Shown: positions 1 through 5,318, counted from the first letter of the stretch. The stretch is 5,318 nucleotides of DNA from Nitrospirota bacterium (GCA_004298625.1 SCSY01000093.1:1-5318); one strand, 5' to 3'. Notes: generated from the sequence alone by a model not told the origin. Program-made: numbers and translations.

Positions 1-656
1 CCGGATAGGGCGTATATCTTTGTCATTGACCTGAGGACGATAAGATACGGATTATTGCGGACCTCGTCTATCACGGAATTCCCAGGGCAAAAATCTATGA
101 ACGCCTCGTCAACGATAAGACGGCATCTTGCTTTTTTAGCCGCCTCTGCTATATCTAAAACACCCTCCCTTTTTAAGACTTTTCCTGTAGGATTATTCGG
201 ATTACAAATGAATGCCATATCGCAATCCTTCATTGATTTAATAAATGCACCGGTTTCTATTTCAAAATTATCTTCTCTTTTTAACTTATAACTTATAACT
301 TTTAACTTATAACTTGTTGTTCTGCATGCCCTTTCATATTCAGAGAATGTCGGCTCATGGATGAGAACTCTTTTGGGTTTCAGGGCCTTCGGGATAAGAT
401 ATATAAGCTCGGTGCTTCCATTCCCGCATAATATAGAGTCGCTGTTTATCCTATGATGCCTTGAAAGGTGCAGCCTTAGTTCTCTTGTGTCAGGGTCAGG
501 ATAATTAAACAAATGCCTTGCATTCCTTGTTATCTCCGAGATCACGCTCTTTGGAACGCTGAGGGGGTTTATGGATGCGCTGAAATCAATTAAATTTTCA
601 TACGGCAGTCCAAGCTCCTTTGCCGCAAGATATATGTTCCCTCCGTGTTCCATCAT
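1..656 (-). CDS. cobD: L-threonine-O-3-phosphate decarboxylase, N-terminal part (runs off the left edge)
   Basis: PLP enzyme of aminotransferase fold type I that decarboxylates L-threonine phosphate to (R)-1-amino-2-propanol O-2-phosphate, the linker that CbiB attaches to cobyric acid (EC 4.1.1.81; cytosolic). About 218 of the usual roughly 360 residues are inside the window, with no in-frame stop. Visible motifs are HGGNIYLAAKELG near the N-terminus, FSASINPLSVP, CGNGSTELIYL (cofactor phosphate region), NPNNPTG (N152 onward), IVDEAF (D183) and LRSMTKIYALSG, in which K213 is the expected Schiff-base lysine. The start is ATG at 656-654, overlapping the cbiB TGA by 4 nt, with GAGG at 665-662 five bases upstream; a second ATG follows directly at 653-651. 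A heptamer array at 282-316 encodes a repeated SYKLK in place of the strand before the REDNFEI segment. Related histidinol-phosphate aminotransferase (HisC) is the alternative, but the operon and the SMTKIYALSG motif favour CobD. The name here follows Salmonella; in the Pseudomonas denitrificans scheme it is CobC. Confidence 0.93.
   Translation of the reverse strand, partial: MMEHGGNIYLAAKELGLPYENLIDFSASINPLSVPKSVISEITRNARHLFNYPDPDTRELRLHLSRHHRINSDSILCGNGSTELIYLIPKALKPKRVLIHEPTFSEYERACRTTSYKLKVISYKLKREDNFEIETGAFIKSMKDCDMAFICNPNNPTGKVLKREGVLDIAEAAKKARCRLIVDEAFIDFCPGNSVIDEVRNNPYLIVLRSMTKIYALS
282..316. repeat. Heptamer tandem array inside cobD (unit TAACTTA, 5 copies)
   Basis: Five contiguous 7-bp units on the plus strand: TAACTTA, TAACTTA, TAACTTT, TAACTTA, TAACTTG. 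It is read through in frame on the minus strand, giving a peptide with 7-residue period (SYKLKVI then SYKLK, residues about 114-125). The single interior irregular base, T at 302, makes the codon AAA; the repeat consensus base would make it TAA. Confidence 0.95.
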
Positions 657-1645
657 CCAAACCTCGCATAAAGCACAGTTGCCGCTGCAATTATTCCGAG
701 CAGAGATGCAATTCTCACCATCCCGATCGCCCTCGCGGAAGCAGAGAGATAATCTTTTGTCCTCTCTTCTCCGATATACGGCTTTTCAACAAGAACACCT
801 CCGTACATGGAAGGCCCGCCGAGCTTCACGCCGAGGGCGCCGGCAATCGCAGCCTCAGGCATCCCGCTGTTTGGGCTTGGATGTCTCCCGCCGTCGCAGA
901 GCATGGTTTTCAGTGAACAGTAAACAGTGAACAGTGAACGGGAAACAAAGAAAGACACAACGACAATCAGCATTCCGGTTATCCTCGCCGGTATGTAGTT
1001 TGCGATGTCGTCGAGCCTTGCCGCCGCCCATCCGAAGTTTATATATTTTTCATTTTTATAGCCGACCATTGAATCAAGGGTATTTATTGCCTTATATGCC
1101 ATGGCCAATGGCAGCCCTCCGAGAACAAGGTAAAAAACCGGGGCGATAACACCGTCTGAAAGATTTTCGGCGAGGCTCTCCATGGTTGCTTTTAATATTT
1201 TTTCTTCATTTAGATTTTTAGTGTCGCGCCCGACAATCATCCCCAGATTGTTTCTTGCAGTCCCGATATCTTCATCTCTTACCGCTTTGATAACAGATTT
1301 AGCAGAGCTTATAAGCTCCCGGAGAGCAATAGTGGTTGCGGTGAGATAAATAAGCAAGAAGTAAGAAATCAGAAGTGAGAAGTGAGAAGTTGCAAGGGAT
1401 AAAGTGTGAACGATAAGCCATGTAATAGTAAATGTTGAGCCAACCATTAAAATTACCAAAATGATGCCTTTGAATTTTTCGATTACTTCCCACTTGCGCA
1501 GTATTTCCTCCATCCGGCTTATGGCGCTTCCGATAATTCGCACAGGATGCGGCAGCCATCTCGGATCGCCAATAACAAGATCGAGCAGGAATGCCAGTAT
1601 GAGTACTACCGGCGGAATAATGAATGCTGAATTGCCGGGAATCAT
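653..1645 (-). CDS. cbiB: Adenosylcobinamide-phosphate synthase CbiB
   Basis: Integral membrane enzyme that joins aminopropanol phosphate (the CobD product) to adenosylcobyric acid, giving adenosylcobinamide phosphate (EC 6.3.1.10). The 330 residues are slightly longer than the usual roughly 310-320. Family motifs are LLDLVIGDPRWLPHPVRIIG (residues 20-39), ESLAENLSDGVIAPVFY (156-172), AINTLDSMVGYKNEKY (186-201), AAARLDDIANYIPARIT (207-223) and DGGRHPSPNSGMPEAAIAGA (251-270). Hydrophobic segments lie at about 9-25, 60-80, 88-108, 166-184, 222-234 and 308-326. ATG at 1645-1643 overlaps the cobQ TGA (ATGA). The nearest Shine-Dalgarno-like AAGGA, at 1660-1656, has a longish 10-nt spacing, so translational coupling to cobQ is plausible. 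Two heptamer arrays are translated inside the gene, at residues about 84-96 and 234-245. Both fall between the conserved blocks, so the enzyme is probably functional. Confidence 0.96.
   Translation of the reverse strand: MIPGNSAFIIPPVVLILAFLLDLVIGDPRWLPHPVRIIGSAISRMEEILRKWEVIEKFKGIILVILMVGSTFTITWLIVHTLSLATSHFSLLISYFLLIYLTATTIALRELISSAKSVIKAVRDEDIGTARNNLGMIVGRDTKNLNEEKILKATMESLAENLSDGVIAPVFYLVLGGLPLAMAYKAINTLDSMVGYKNEKYINFGWAAARLDDIANYIPARITGMLIVVVSFFVSRSLFTVYCSLKTMLCDGGRHPSPNSGMPEAAIAGALGVKLGGPSMYGGVLVEKPYIGEERTKDYLSASARAIGMVRIASLLGIIAAATVLYARFG
911..945. repeat. Heptamer tandem array inside cbiB (unit CAGTGAA)
   Basis: Plus-strand units CAGTGAA, CAGTAAA, CAGTGAA, CAGTGAA and a degenerate CGGGAAA. 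On the coding strand the units read TTCACTG and give residues 234-245 (VSRSLFTVYCSL), just after a hydrophobic segment and just before the conserved DGGRHPSPNSG block. This unit is free of stop codons in all three phases on the coding strand, whereas the opposite orientation would contain TGA. Confidence 0.93.
1358..1392. repeat. Heptamer tandem array inside cbiB (unit GAAGTGA)
   Basis: Five 7-bp plus-strand units: GAAGTAA, GAAATCA, GAAGTGA, GAAGTGA, GAAGTTG. On the coding strand (TCACTTC) they are read as part of a hydrophobic stretch at residues 84-96 (LATSHFSLLISYF), so the repeat forms or extends a membrane segment. The unit has no stop in any phase in the orientation used; the other orientation would contain TGA. 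Confidence 0.9.
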
Positions 1646-3228
1646 AAATTTATAATCCTTTTTATAAAATTCATATCAAGATTTTCTTTTACAATATTCG
1701 CAAGGTTATTAATAGCCTTGTCTTTAATGTCCTCATATATCACCGTGGAATCGAGGGATGAAAGTCTATTTATTTTTCGTGCCTGATTGATAATGCCTCT
1801 TCTGAAAAAATCATTCTCAAAAATCCCATGCAGATATGTCCCCCAGCAATTTTCTTTCTTGGAGCCGTCAAGAATCGGTGATCCGGTAAATGGGTGAACC
1901 CCGTTTAGAGATGAATCCCTAACGGGGTGAATCGTTGGATGGGGAATGCGATTAATTTTAAATAATCCGATGTCTCCCGCGCTTTGTCCCATATGAATTT
2001 CATACCCTTTTAAAAGAGGGGTTAGGGGTTGGGTGTTAGTTTTTTTACTAATCCCTAATCCCCAATCCCTAAACCCTAATAGTTCTGCTTCTGTTCTGCA
2101 TATCGTTTTCCCCTTGTCAAAAGTCGTCTCTATATTCAGCAGCCCGATGCCGTCAATCTCTTTGCACCGGCTTTCCACACAATATGGATCGTATATTTTT
2201 CTGCCTAACATCTGGTATCCACCGCACATGCCGATGATTTGAACGCCTTTTTTATATGCGCATTTAATGCTTTTATCCAGCCTGTTTTCTTTTATGAACA
2301 TCAGGTCTTTTATGGTATTTTTTGAGCCGGGGATGATAGCTATGTCAGCATTTTCTATATCAACAGGATTATTAGAATAAACAAGCTCTACATCAGGCTC
2401 ATGTTCAAAAGGGTCAAAGTCTGTAAAGTTTGAAATATATTGCAGTCTTACAACAACTATTTTTATTTTTTTACCCCTTAACCCTTGACCTCTTGAGCTC
2501 TTGAACCCTGATAATGCCAGCCCATCTTCTTCCGGCAGTCCTATATCTTTTATATAAGGCAGGACTCCTATAACGGGCTTCCCTGTCTTTGAATCAATCA
2601 TCTCAAGCCCCGGTTTTAGTATCTCCATGTCTCCGCGGAATTTGTTTATTATGAAGGCCTTAATATGTCTGCTGTCTTTTCCGAGGAGTTTTACTGTTCC
2701 ATATAACGATGCAAAAACTCCGCCCTTGTCTATATCACCGACTAAAATCACAGGCGCCTTAGCATGTTTTGCAGCGGCCATGTTAACAATATCCGCATTC
2801 ATAAGATTTATCTCAGCAGGACTTCCCGCGCCTTCCATTACAATCAAGTCATATTTTTGAGAAAGCCTGTCATAAGATTCTTTTACAGCATTCCATGCTG
2901 TTTTCTTGAAGGCATAATATTCCTTTGCCTTCATTGTTGAATGAACCCTTCCGTGAATAATAACCTGAGAACCGGATTCTCCGGATGCCTTAAGAAGTAT
3001 TGGATTCATGTCCACTGTCGGCTCAACCTGCGCTGCTTCTGCCTGCAGTACCTGCGCCCTTCCTATTTCTCCGCCATCAGCAGATATATATGAATTAAGC
3101 GCCATATTCTGCGCCTTAAACGGAGCAGTATTTATGCCCATGTTCCTGAAAACCCTGCAGAGCGCAGTAACAATAAGGCTCTTCCCCGCACCGGAACCTG
3201 TTCCCTGAATCATTAATGCCTTAGCCAA
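1642..3228 (-). CDS. cobQ: Cobyric acid synthase (glutamine-hydrolysing) CobQ/CbiP
   Basis: ATP- and glutamine-dependent amidation of adenosylcobyrinic acid a,c-diamide at four peripheral carboxylates, giving adenosylcobyric acid (EC 6.3.5.10; cytosolic). N-terminal dethiobiotin-synthetase-like ATPase domain: P-loop variant GTGSGAGKS (residues 9-17), PFKAQNMALNSYI (36-48), EGAGSPAEINL (132-142), GDIDKGGVFASLYGT (164-178). C-terminal class I glutamine amidotransferase domain: ISNFTDFDPFEHEP (265-278), IIPGSKNTIKDL (298-309), nucleophile C335 in IIGMCGGYQMLG, GYEIHMG (408-414) and H467 in CWGTYLHGIFEND. Length is 528 residues against a usual roughly 485-510; three repeat-encoded segments (about 240-252, 384-406 and 434-444) account for the excess and avoid the catalytic motifs. 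The start is TTG at 3228-3226, chosen because GGAGG lies 5 nt upstream and because the resulting MAKALMIQGT is the family's usual N-terminus. It overlaps cobC by 8 nt. Confidence 0.96.
   Translation of the reverse strand: MAKALMIQGTGSGAGKSLIVTALCRVFRNMGINTAPFKAQNMALNSYISADGGEIGRAQVLQAEAAQVEPTVDMNPILLKASGESGSQVIIHGRVHSTMKAKEYYAFKKTAWNAVKESYDRLSQKYDLIVMEGAGSPAEINLMNADIVNMAAAKHAKAPVILVGDIDKGGVFASLYGTVKLLGKDSRHIKAFIINKFRGDMEILKPGLEMIDSKTGKPVIGVLPYIKDIGLPEEDGLALSGFKSSRGQGLRGKKIKIVVVRLQYISNFTDFDPFEHEPDVELVYSNNPVDIENADIAIIPGSKNTIKDLMFIKENRLDKSIKCAYKKGVQIIGMCGGYQMLGRKIYDPYCVESRCKEIDGIGLLNIETTFDKGKTICRTEAELLGFRDWGLGISKKTNTQPLTPLLKGYEIHMGQSAGDIGLFKINRIPHPTIHPVRDSSLNGVHPFTGSPILDGSKKENCWGTYLHGIFENDFFRRGIINQARKINRLSSLDSTVIYEDIKDKAINNLANIVKENLDMNFIKRIINL
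1892..1931. repeat. Palindromic element with flanking direct repeats, in frame inside cobQ
   Basis: Inverted arms ACCCCGTT (1898-1905) and AACGGGGT (1921-1928) pair perfectly and extend inward with one bulged T and one mismatch to a TGAA loop (1912-1915). The 7-mer GGGTGAA occurs at 1892-1898 and again at 1925-1931, exactly 33 bp apart, so one repeat-to-repeat unit is 11 codons. It encodes HPVRDSSLNGV (434-444), followed by a second HP. Of the six reading frames only the one used by cobQ is open through the element. Confidence 0.85.
2018..2080. repeat. Inverted pair of heptamer arrays inside cobQ (GGGGTTA / CCTAATC)
   Basis: Left half: GGGGTTA, GGGGTTG, GGTGTTA, GT (2018-2040). Six T follow (2041-2046), then the right half: ACTAATC, CCTAATC, CCCAATC, CCTAAAC, CCTAAT (2047-2080). 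The halves are inverted copies, and in mRNA they could form a long imperfect stem with an A6 loop. Translated as residues about 384-404 (GFRDWGLGISKKTNTQPLTP in part), directly before the conserved KGYEIHMG. Irregular bases at 2031 and 2063 convert would-be TAA and TAG codons into CAA (Q400) and TGG (W389). Confidence 0.9.
2475..2510. repeat. Degenerate 7/8-bp tandem repeats inside cobQ
   Basis: Plus-strand units CCCTTAA, CCCTTGA, CCTCTTGA, GCTCTTGA and ACCCTG. On the coding strand they read as TCAAGAGC / TCAAGAGG / TCAAGGG / TTAAGGG. They encode GFKSSRGQGLRGKK (about 240-253), between the EEDGLAL segment and the KIVVVRL strand. This position is the linker between the ATPase and amidotransferase domains, where extra residues should be tolerated. 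Confidence 0.75.
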
Positions 3229-3847
3229 TGCAGCCTCCGTTCAAGAGCTTTACAACAGGATAGTTTTCGTGAAATTCGATGATATTCACAGCAGCAAAGT
3301 CCTGCTCAATTCTGAATATATTCTCCAATGGTATTCCCATTATATGGCATAGGATTACTCTGTTTACTCCGCCGTGTGCCACTATTGCTATGTCTTCATC
3401 GTTATGGGCATCAATGATTTTTTCAAAAGTGTCTATCACTCTTCCTCTTAACTCAATTGTGCTTTCGCCATCCACAGGACTAAATTTAAGAGGATTACTC
3501 GCCCACAAATTGAACTCTTCCGGATACTGCTCTTTTATCTCTGTGAATGACATGCCTTCCCAGATACCGAAGCTTCTTTCTCTTAAGTCCTTCATTGCGA
3601 TTGGCTTTAATCCATACGGTGCAGCTATTATCTCGGCGCTCTTTAATGCCCTGCTCAAGGGCGAGCAATAAACAGCGTTCAAGCTATAGGTCTCATAAGA
3701 CTTATATGACCTATTCAGAAACTCGGCGACTTGCTCCATCTGTTTCTGCCCTTTTTCGGACAGCGGAACATCAATGCTCCCTTTGTATCTCTTTATTTCA
3801 GCGCCCTCTGTCTCGCCGTGTCTTATTAAAAAGAGCGTCGTAACCAT
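3221..3847 (-). CDS. cobC: Alpha-ribazole phosphatase (histidine phosphatase superfamily)
   Basis: Removes the 5'-phosphate from alpha-ribazole phosphate or adenosylcobalamin phosphate in nucleotide-loop assembly (EC 3.1.3.73; cytosolic). 208 residues, usual for the family. Phosphohistidine core: LIRHGETEG with R9 and H10 (H10 being the residue phosphorylated), RYKGSIDVPLSEKG (20-33), CSPLSRA with R66, LRERSFGIWEG with the probable acid E90, and IVAHGGVNRVIL with H158. ATG at 3847-3845 lies 22 nt inside the end of cobS and has GGGGGTG at 3859-3853, five bases upstream. A 9-bp repeat at residues 46-55 (RSYKSYETYS) lengthens the loop before NAVYCSPLSRA. On sequence alone it could be another phosphoglycerate-mutase-like phosphatase; its position between cobS and cobQ makes the cobalamin role likely. 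Confidence 0.9.
   Translation of the reverse strand: MVTTLFLIRHGETEGAEIKRYKGSIDVPLSEKGQKQMEQVAEFLNRSYKSYETYSLNAVYCSPLSRALKSAEIIAAPYGLKPIAMKDLRERSFGIWEGMSFTEIKEQYPEEFNLWASNPLKFSPVDGESTIELRGRVIDTFEKIIDAHNDEDIAIVAHGGVNRVILCHIMGIPLENIFRIEQDFAAVNIIEFHENYPVVKLLNGGCIG
3234..3238 (-). promoter_or_regulatory. Ribosome binding site fixing the TTG start of cobQ
   Basis: GGAGG on the minus strand, five bases before TTG at 3228-3226. It lies within the last codons of cobC. The in-frame ATG further in would remove the conserved MAKAL and has no comparable site. Confidence 0.8.
3682..3715. repeat. 9-bp tandem repeat inside cobC
   Basis: Units GGTCTCATA (3689-3697), AGACTTATA (3698-3706) and TGACCTATT (3707-3715), preceded by a partial AGCTATA. 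On the coding strand it gives the three-residue periodic peptide RSY-KSY-ETY. The stretch is also imperfectly self-complementary: ATAGGTC (3686-3692) with GACCTAT (3708-3714), and ATAAG with CTTAT at the centre. Unlike the heptamers, its period is a multiple of three and cannot shift the frame. Confidence 0.75.
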
Positions 3848-4641
3848 AATGACACCCCCGCCAAAAAAATAATCTCCGATATTTCGCTTATTGCGCCCAA
3901 CGTGTCTCCGGTAAGGCCGTCAAACTTTCCTTCGCAGAATTTTGCCGATAAAAAGCTGAACGCATATAAAACAGACGACAAAACAAAAAATAAGGTAATG
4001 GCGCCTGTTCCGTACGGCCTGCGAAGAATAAAAACAGCGGCTAATACGTAAAAAGCAACGGTCAACAAAGATGAAAAGGCAACAGTGTTTATGCCGCAGT
4101 TGTCTATGAACATTTTCCCCAGGCCATCCCCTCTTGCAGATGTCCCGTGATACATCGCTGGGATCATTGCCCACCTTGAAAATACAGGCATCAGAAATAA
4201 CAGCGATGCGACAACAGGCATAGAAACGTTCATCGAAAAGAGATCCTTTATAAAAAGAACTTTCAGCAGGACTATGAGCGTTATCGAGATTACCCCAATG
4301 GACCCGATGTAACTGTCTTTCATAACCGAAAGTCTCTTCCGTATATCGGCAGCCCTGTCTCCGCTTGATTTCACGGCAAGCGCGTCAAATGAATCCGCAA
4401 GCCCGTCAAGGTGAAATCCTCCGTTGCTTAATGTCAAGATCAGAACAATAAGAGCGCTTGTTATTTCCGGAGAGAATATCTTTATCAAAAACAAGGCGGA
4501 AAATGCGATCAACACCCCCTGAAATGCGCCGACAACAGGGGAAAAAACTACCGCCCCGGATATCTCATCTTCAGAAACTTGTCCCTTTACTTTTACAGGG
4601 ATAATAGTCAGAAACTGTAATGCCAGCAAAAGTTTTTTCAA
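3826..4641 (-). CDS. cobS: Adenosylcobinamide-GDP ribazoletransferase (cobalamin synthase) CobS
   Basis: Membrane enzyme that condenses adenosylcobinamide-GDP with alpha-ribazole or its phosphate to form adenosylcobalamin or its phosphate (EC 2.7.8.26). 271 residues, against a usual roughly 250. Family marks are the N-terminus KKLLLALQFLTIIPV, GGFHLDGLADSFDAL (residues 74-88; the Asp residues are expected to bind Mg2+), VMKDSYIGSIGVI (106-118), SARGDGLGKMF (168-178) and DGLTGDTLGAISE (241-253). Hydrophobic segments lie at about 28-54, 62-72, 112-132, 138-160, 186-205 and 213-232, with one more near the C-terminus. The start is TTG at 4641-4639, overlapping the cobT TGA by 4 nt (TTGA), with GGAG at 4650-4647. 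No ATG lies near the family N-terminus. No inserted repeats are visible in this gene, unlike the four genes downstream. Confidence 0.95.
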   Translation of the reverse strand: MKKLLLALQFLTIIPVKVKGQVSEDEISGAVVFSPVVGAFQGVLIAFSALFLIKIFSPEITSALIVLILTLSNGGFHLDGLADSFDALAVKSSGDRAADIRKRLSVMKDSYIGSIGVISITLIVLLKVLFIKDLFSMNVSMPVVASLLFLMPVFSRWAMIPAMYHGTSARGDGLGKMFIDNCGINTVAFSSLLTVAFYVLAAVFILRRPYGTGAITLFFVLSSVLYAFSFLSAKFCEGKFDGLTGDTLGAISEISEIIFLAGVSLWLRRSF

Positions 4642-5318
4642 CCTTTCTCCGACACCCCTGCTTCGCCGAATGTCGCCATCTCCTTATAGATTTTCAGCCC
4701 CGCCTCAATAATCATCATCGCCAATGCGGCGCCTGTTCCCTCTCCGAGCCTCAGGTCAAGATCAAGAATCGGTTTCAGTCCCATTTTTTCGAGCATTGCC
4801 TTATGCCCTATCTCAACAGAATTGTGGGCCGCAAACATATAATCCTTTGTCTTCGGCTCTATGCAATAAGCCAGCAACGCCCCTGCCGTTGATATGAACC
4901 CGTCTATAACAACAGGGACCCTTTTGGATGCAGCGCCAAGAACCAGTCCTGCGACCCCTCCAATCTCTGCCCCGCCTATTTTTGCCAGAACATCAATAGG
5001 GTCTTTTAAATCCGGTTTATTCAGAGCTATCGAATCTTCTATGACTTTGATCTTATTTTTAAGCGCAGCATCGCCTATCCCTGTACCCTTGCCTGTTACT
5101 TCTGATACAGGCCTTCCCGTCAAAACAGACGCTATAGCAGATGACGGGGTCGTATTTGCAATCCCCATATCGCCTGTGCCGAATATTTTATATCCTCTCC
5201 CGGCATATTCCCCTGCAAGCCCGATTCCGACATCAATGCATTTTTCAGCCTCTTCCCTCGTCATAACCGGCCCTTTACGCATATTCCTTGTGCCCTTCAC
5301 AACCTTTTTCGAGACCAG
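4638..5318 (-). CDS. cobT: Nicotinate-nucleotide--dimethylbenzimidazole phosphoribosyltransferase CobT, C-terminal part (runs off the right edge)
   Basis: Transfers phosphoribose from nicotinate mononucleotide to the lower-ligand base, giving alpha-ribazole 5'-phosphate (EC 2.4.2.21; cytosolic). About 226 of the usual roughly 350 residues are present. The frame is open through the edge, with LVSKKV before the GTG at 5300-5298, so that GTG is an internal valine codon and not the start. Motifs in order: GPVMTREEAEKCIDVGI, FGTGDMGIANTTPSSAI, TGKGTGIGDAALKNKI, GGAEIGGVAGLVLGAA, VVIDGFISTAGALLAYC and LDLRLGEGTGAALAM. The Glu in LRLGEG (codon 4742-4740) corresponds to the catalytic base known as Glu317 in Salmonella CobT. 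The TGA at 4640-4638 overlaps the cobS TTG start. No repeat arrays are visible in this part. Confidence 0.95.
   Translation of the reverse strand: MVSKKVVKGTRNMRKGPVMTREEAEKCIDVGIGLAGEYAGRGYKIFGTGDMGIANTTPSSAIASVLTGRPVSEVTGKGTGIGDAALKNKIKVIEDSIALNKPDLKDPIDVLAKIGGAEIGGVAGLVLGAASKRVPVVIDGFISTAGALLAYCIEPKTKDYMFAAHNSVEIGHKAMLEKMGLKPILDLDLRLGEGTGAALAMMIIEAGLKIYKEMATFGEAGVSEKG
4647..4650 (-). promoter_or_regulatory. Ribosome binding site fixing the TTG start of cobS
   Basis: GGAG on the minus strand, five bases before TTG at 4641-4639. It is embedded in the last codons of cobT (SEKG then stop), so cobS translation is probably coupled to cobT. Confidence 0.75.

Noticed and set aside
282..316. Possible CRISPR array or regulatory iterons
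   Set aside because: Units are 7 bp with no spacers, and the tract is inside an open reading frame that continues on both sides.
1..656. cobD as a pseudogene broken by the heptamer array
   Set aside because: Translation from 656 to the left edge has no stop or frameshift, and the motifs on both sides of the array, including the PLP lysine, are intact.
571..1149. Plus-strand open frames of 71-119 codons across the cbiB/cobD region
   Set aside because: They lie antisense to cbiB and cobD, which have clear family motifs. Their translations are low-complexity, Arg/Ser-rich, and match no recognisable family.
2018..2080. Hairpin with a T6 run as a rho-independent terminator
   Set aside because: The T run is the loop rather than the 3' tail of the stem, and the site is in the middle of cobQ. 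On the transcribed strand the loop is A6.
3279..3843. Plus-strand open frames of 98-130 codons antisense to cobC
   Set aside because: They are mirror frames of the histidine phosphatase gene, with no ribosome binding site or recognisable domain.
5298..5300. GTG as the start of cobT
   Set aside because: The frame stays open upstream to the edge, and the protein from this codon would lack about a third of the family length, so it is an internal valine codon.

Overview
The window is one uninterrupted minus-strand operon segment for the late steps of cobalamin (vitamin B12) biosynthesis. Reading from the right edge to the left edge, the genes are: cobT (3' part only), cobS, cobC (alpha-ribazole phosphatase), cobQ (cobyric acid synthase), cbiB, and cobD (threonine-phosphate decarboxylase, 5' part only). 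Every junction inside the window overlaps, by 4, 22, 8, 4 and 4 nt in that order. There is therefore no intergenic space and no visible promoter, riboswitch or terminator. I see no real gene on the plus strand.

The genes form one pathway. CobQ amidates adenosyl-cobyrate to adenosylcobyric acid. CobD makes (R)-1-amino-2-propanol O-2-phosphate from threonine phosphate, and CbiB joins the two. CobT activates the lower-ligand base, CobS joins it to the GDP-activated corrinoid, and CobC removes a phosphate. The activating kinase/guanylyltransferase (CobU/CobP) is not in the window.

The unusual part lies inside the genes. Seven short repeat structures sit in frame within conserved cobalamin proteins: four differing heptamer arrays or array-like tracts (one each in cobD and cobQ, two in cbiB), a degenerate 7/8-bp tract in cobQ, a 9-bp array in cobC, and a palindromic element in cobQ bounded by 7-bp direct repeats exactly 33 bp apart. 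Three irregular bases in the heptamer arrays fall exactly where a perfect repeat unit would create an in-frame stop codon (positions 302, 2031 and 2063). This suggests that repeats spread through coding sequence and were kept only where the reading frame survived. Comparable classes are cyanobacterial short tandemly repeated repetitive (STRR) heptamers and Rickettsia palindromic elements, but I cannot show homology to either.

The organism is a bacterium of moderate GC. The gene set fits de novo or salvage corrinoid synthesis. From memory, repeats of this style are frequent in uncultured Nitrospirota and Desulfobacterota genomes; that placement is a weak inference.
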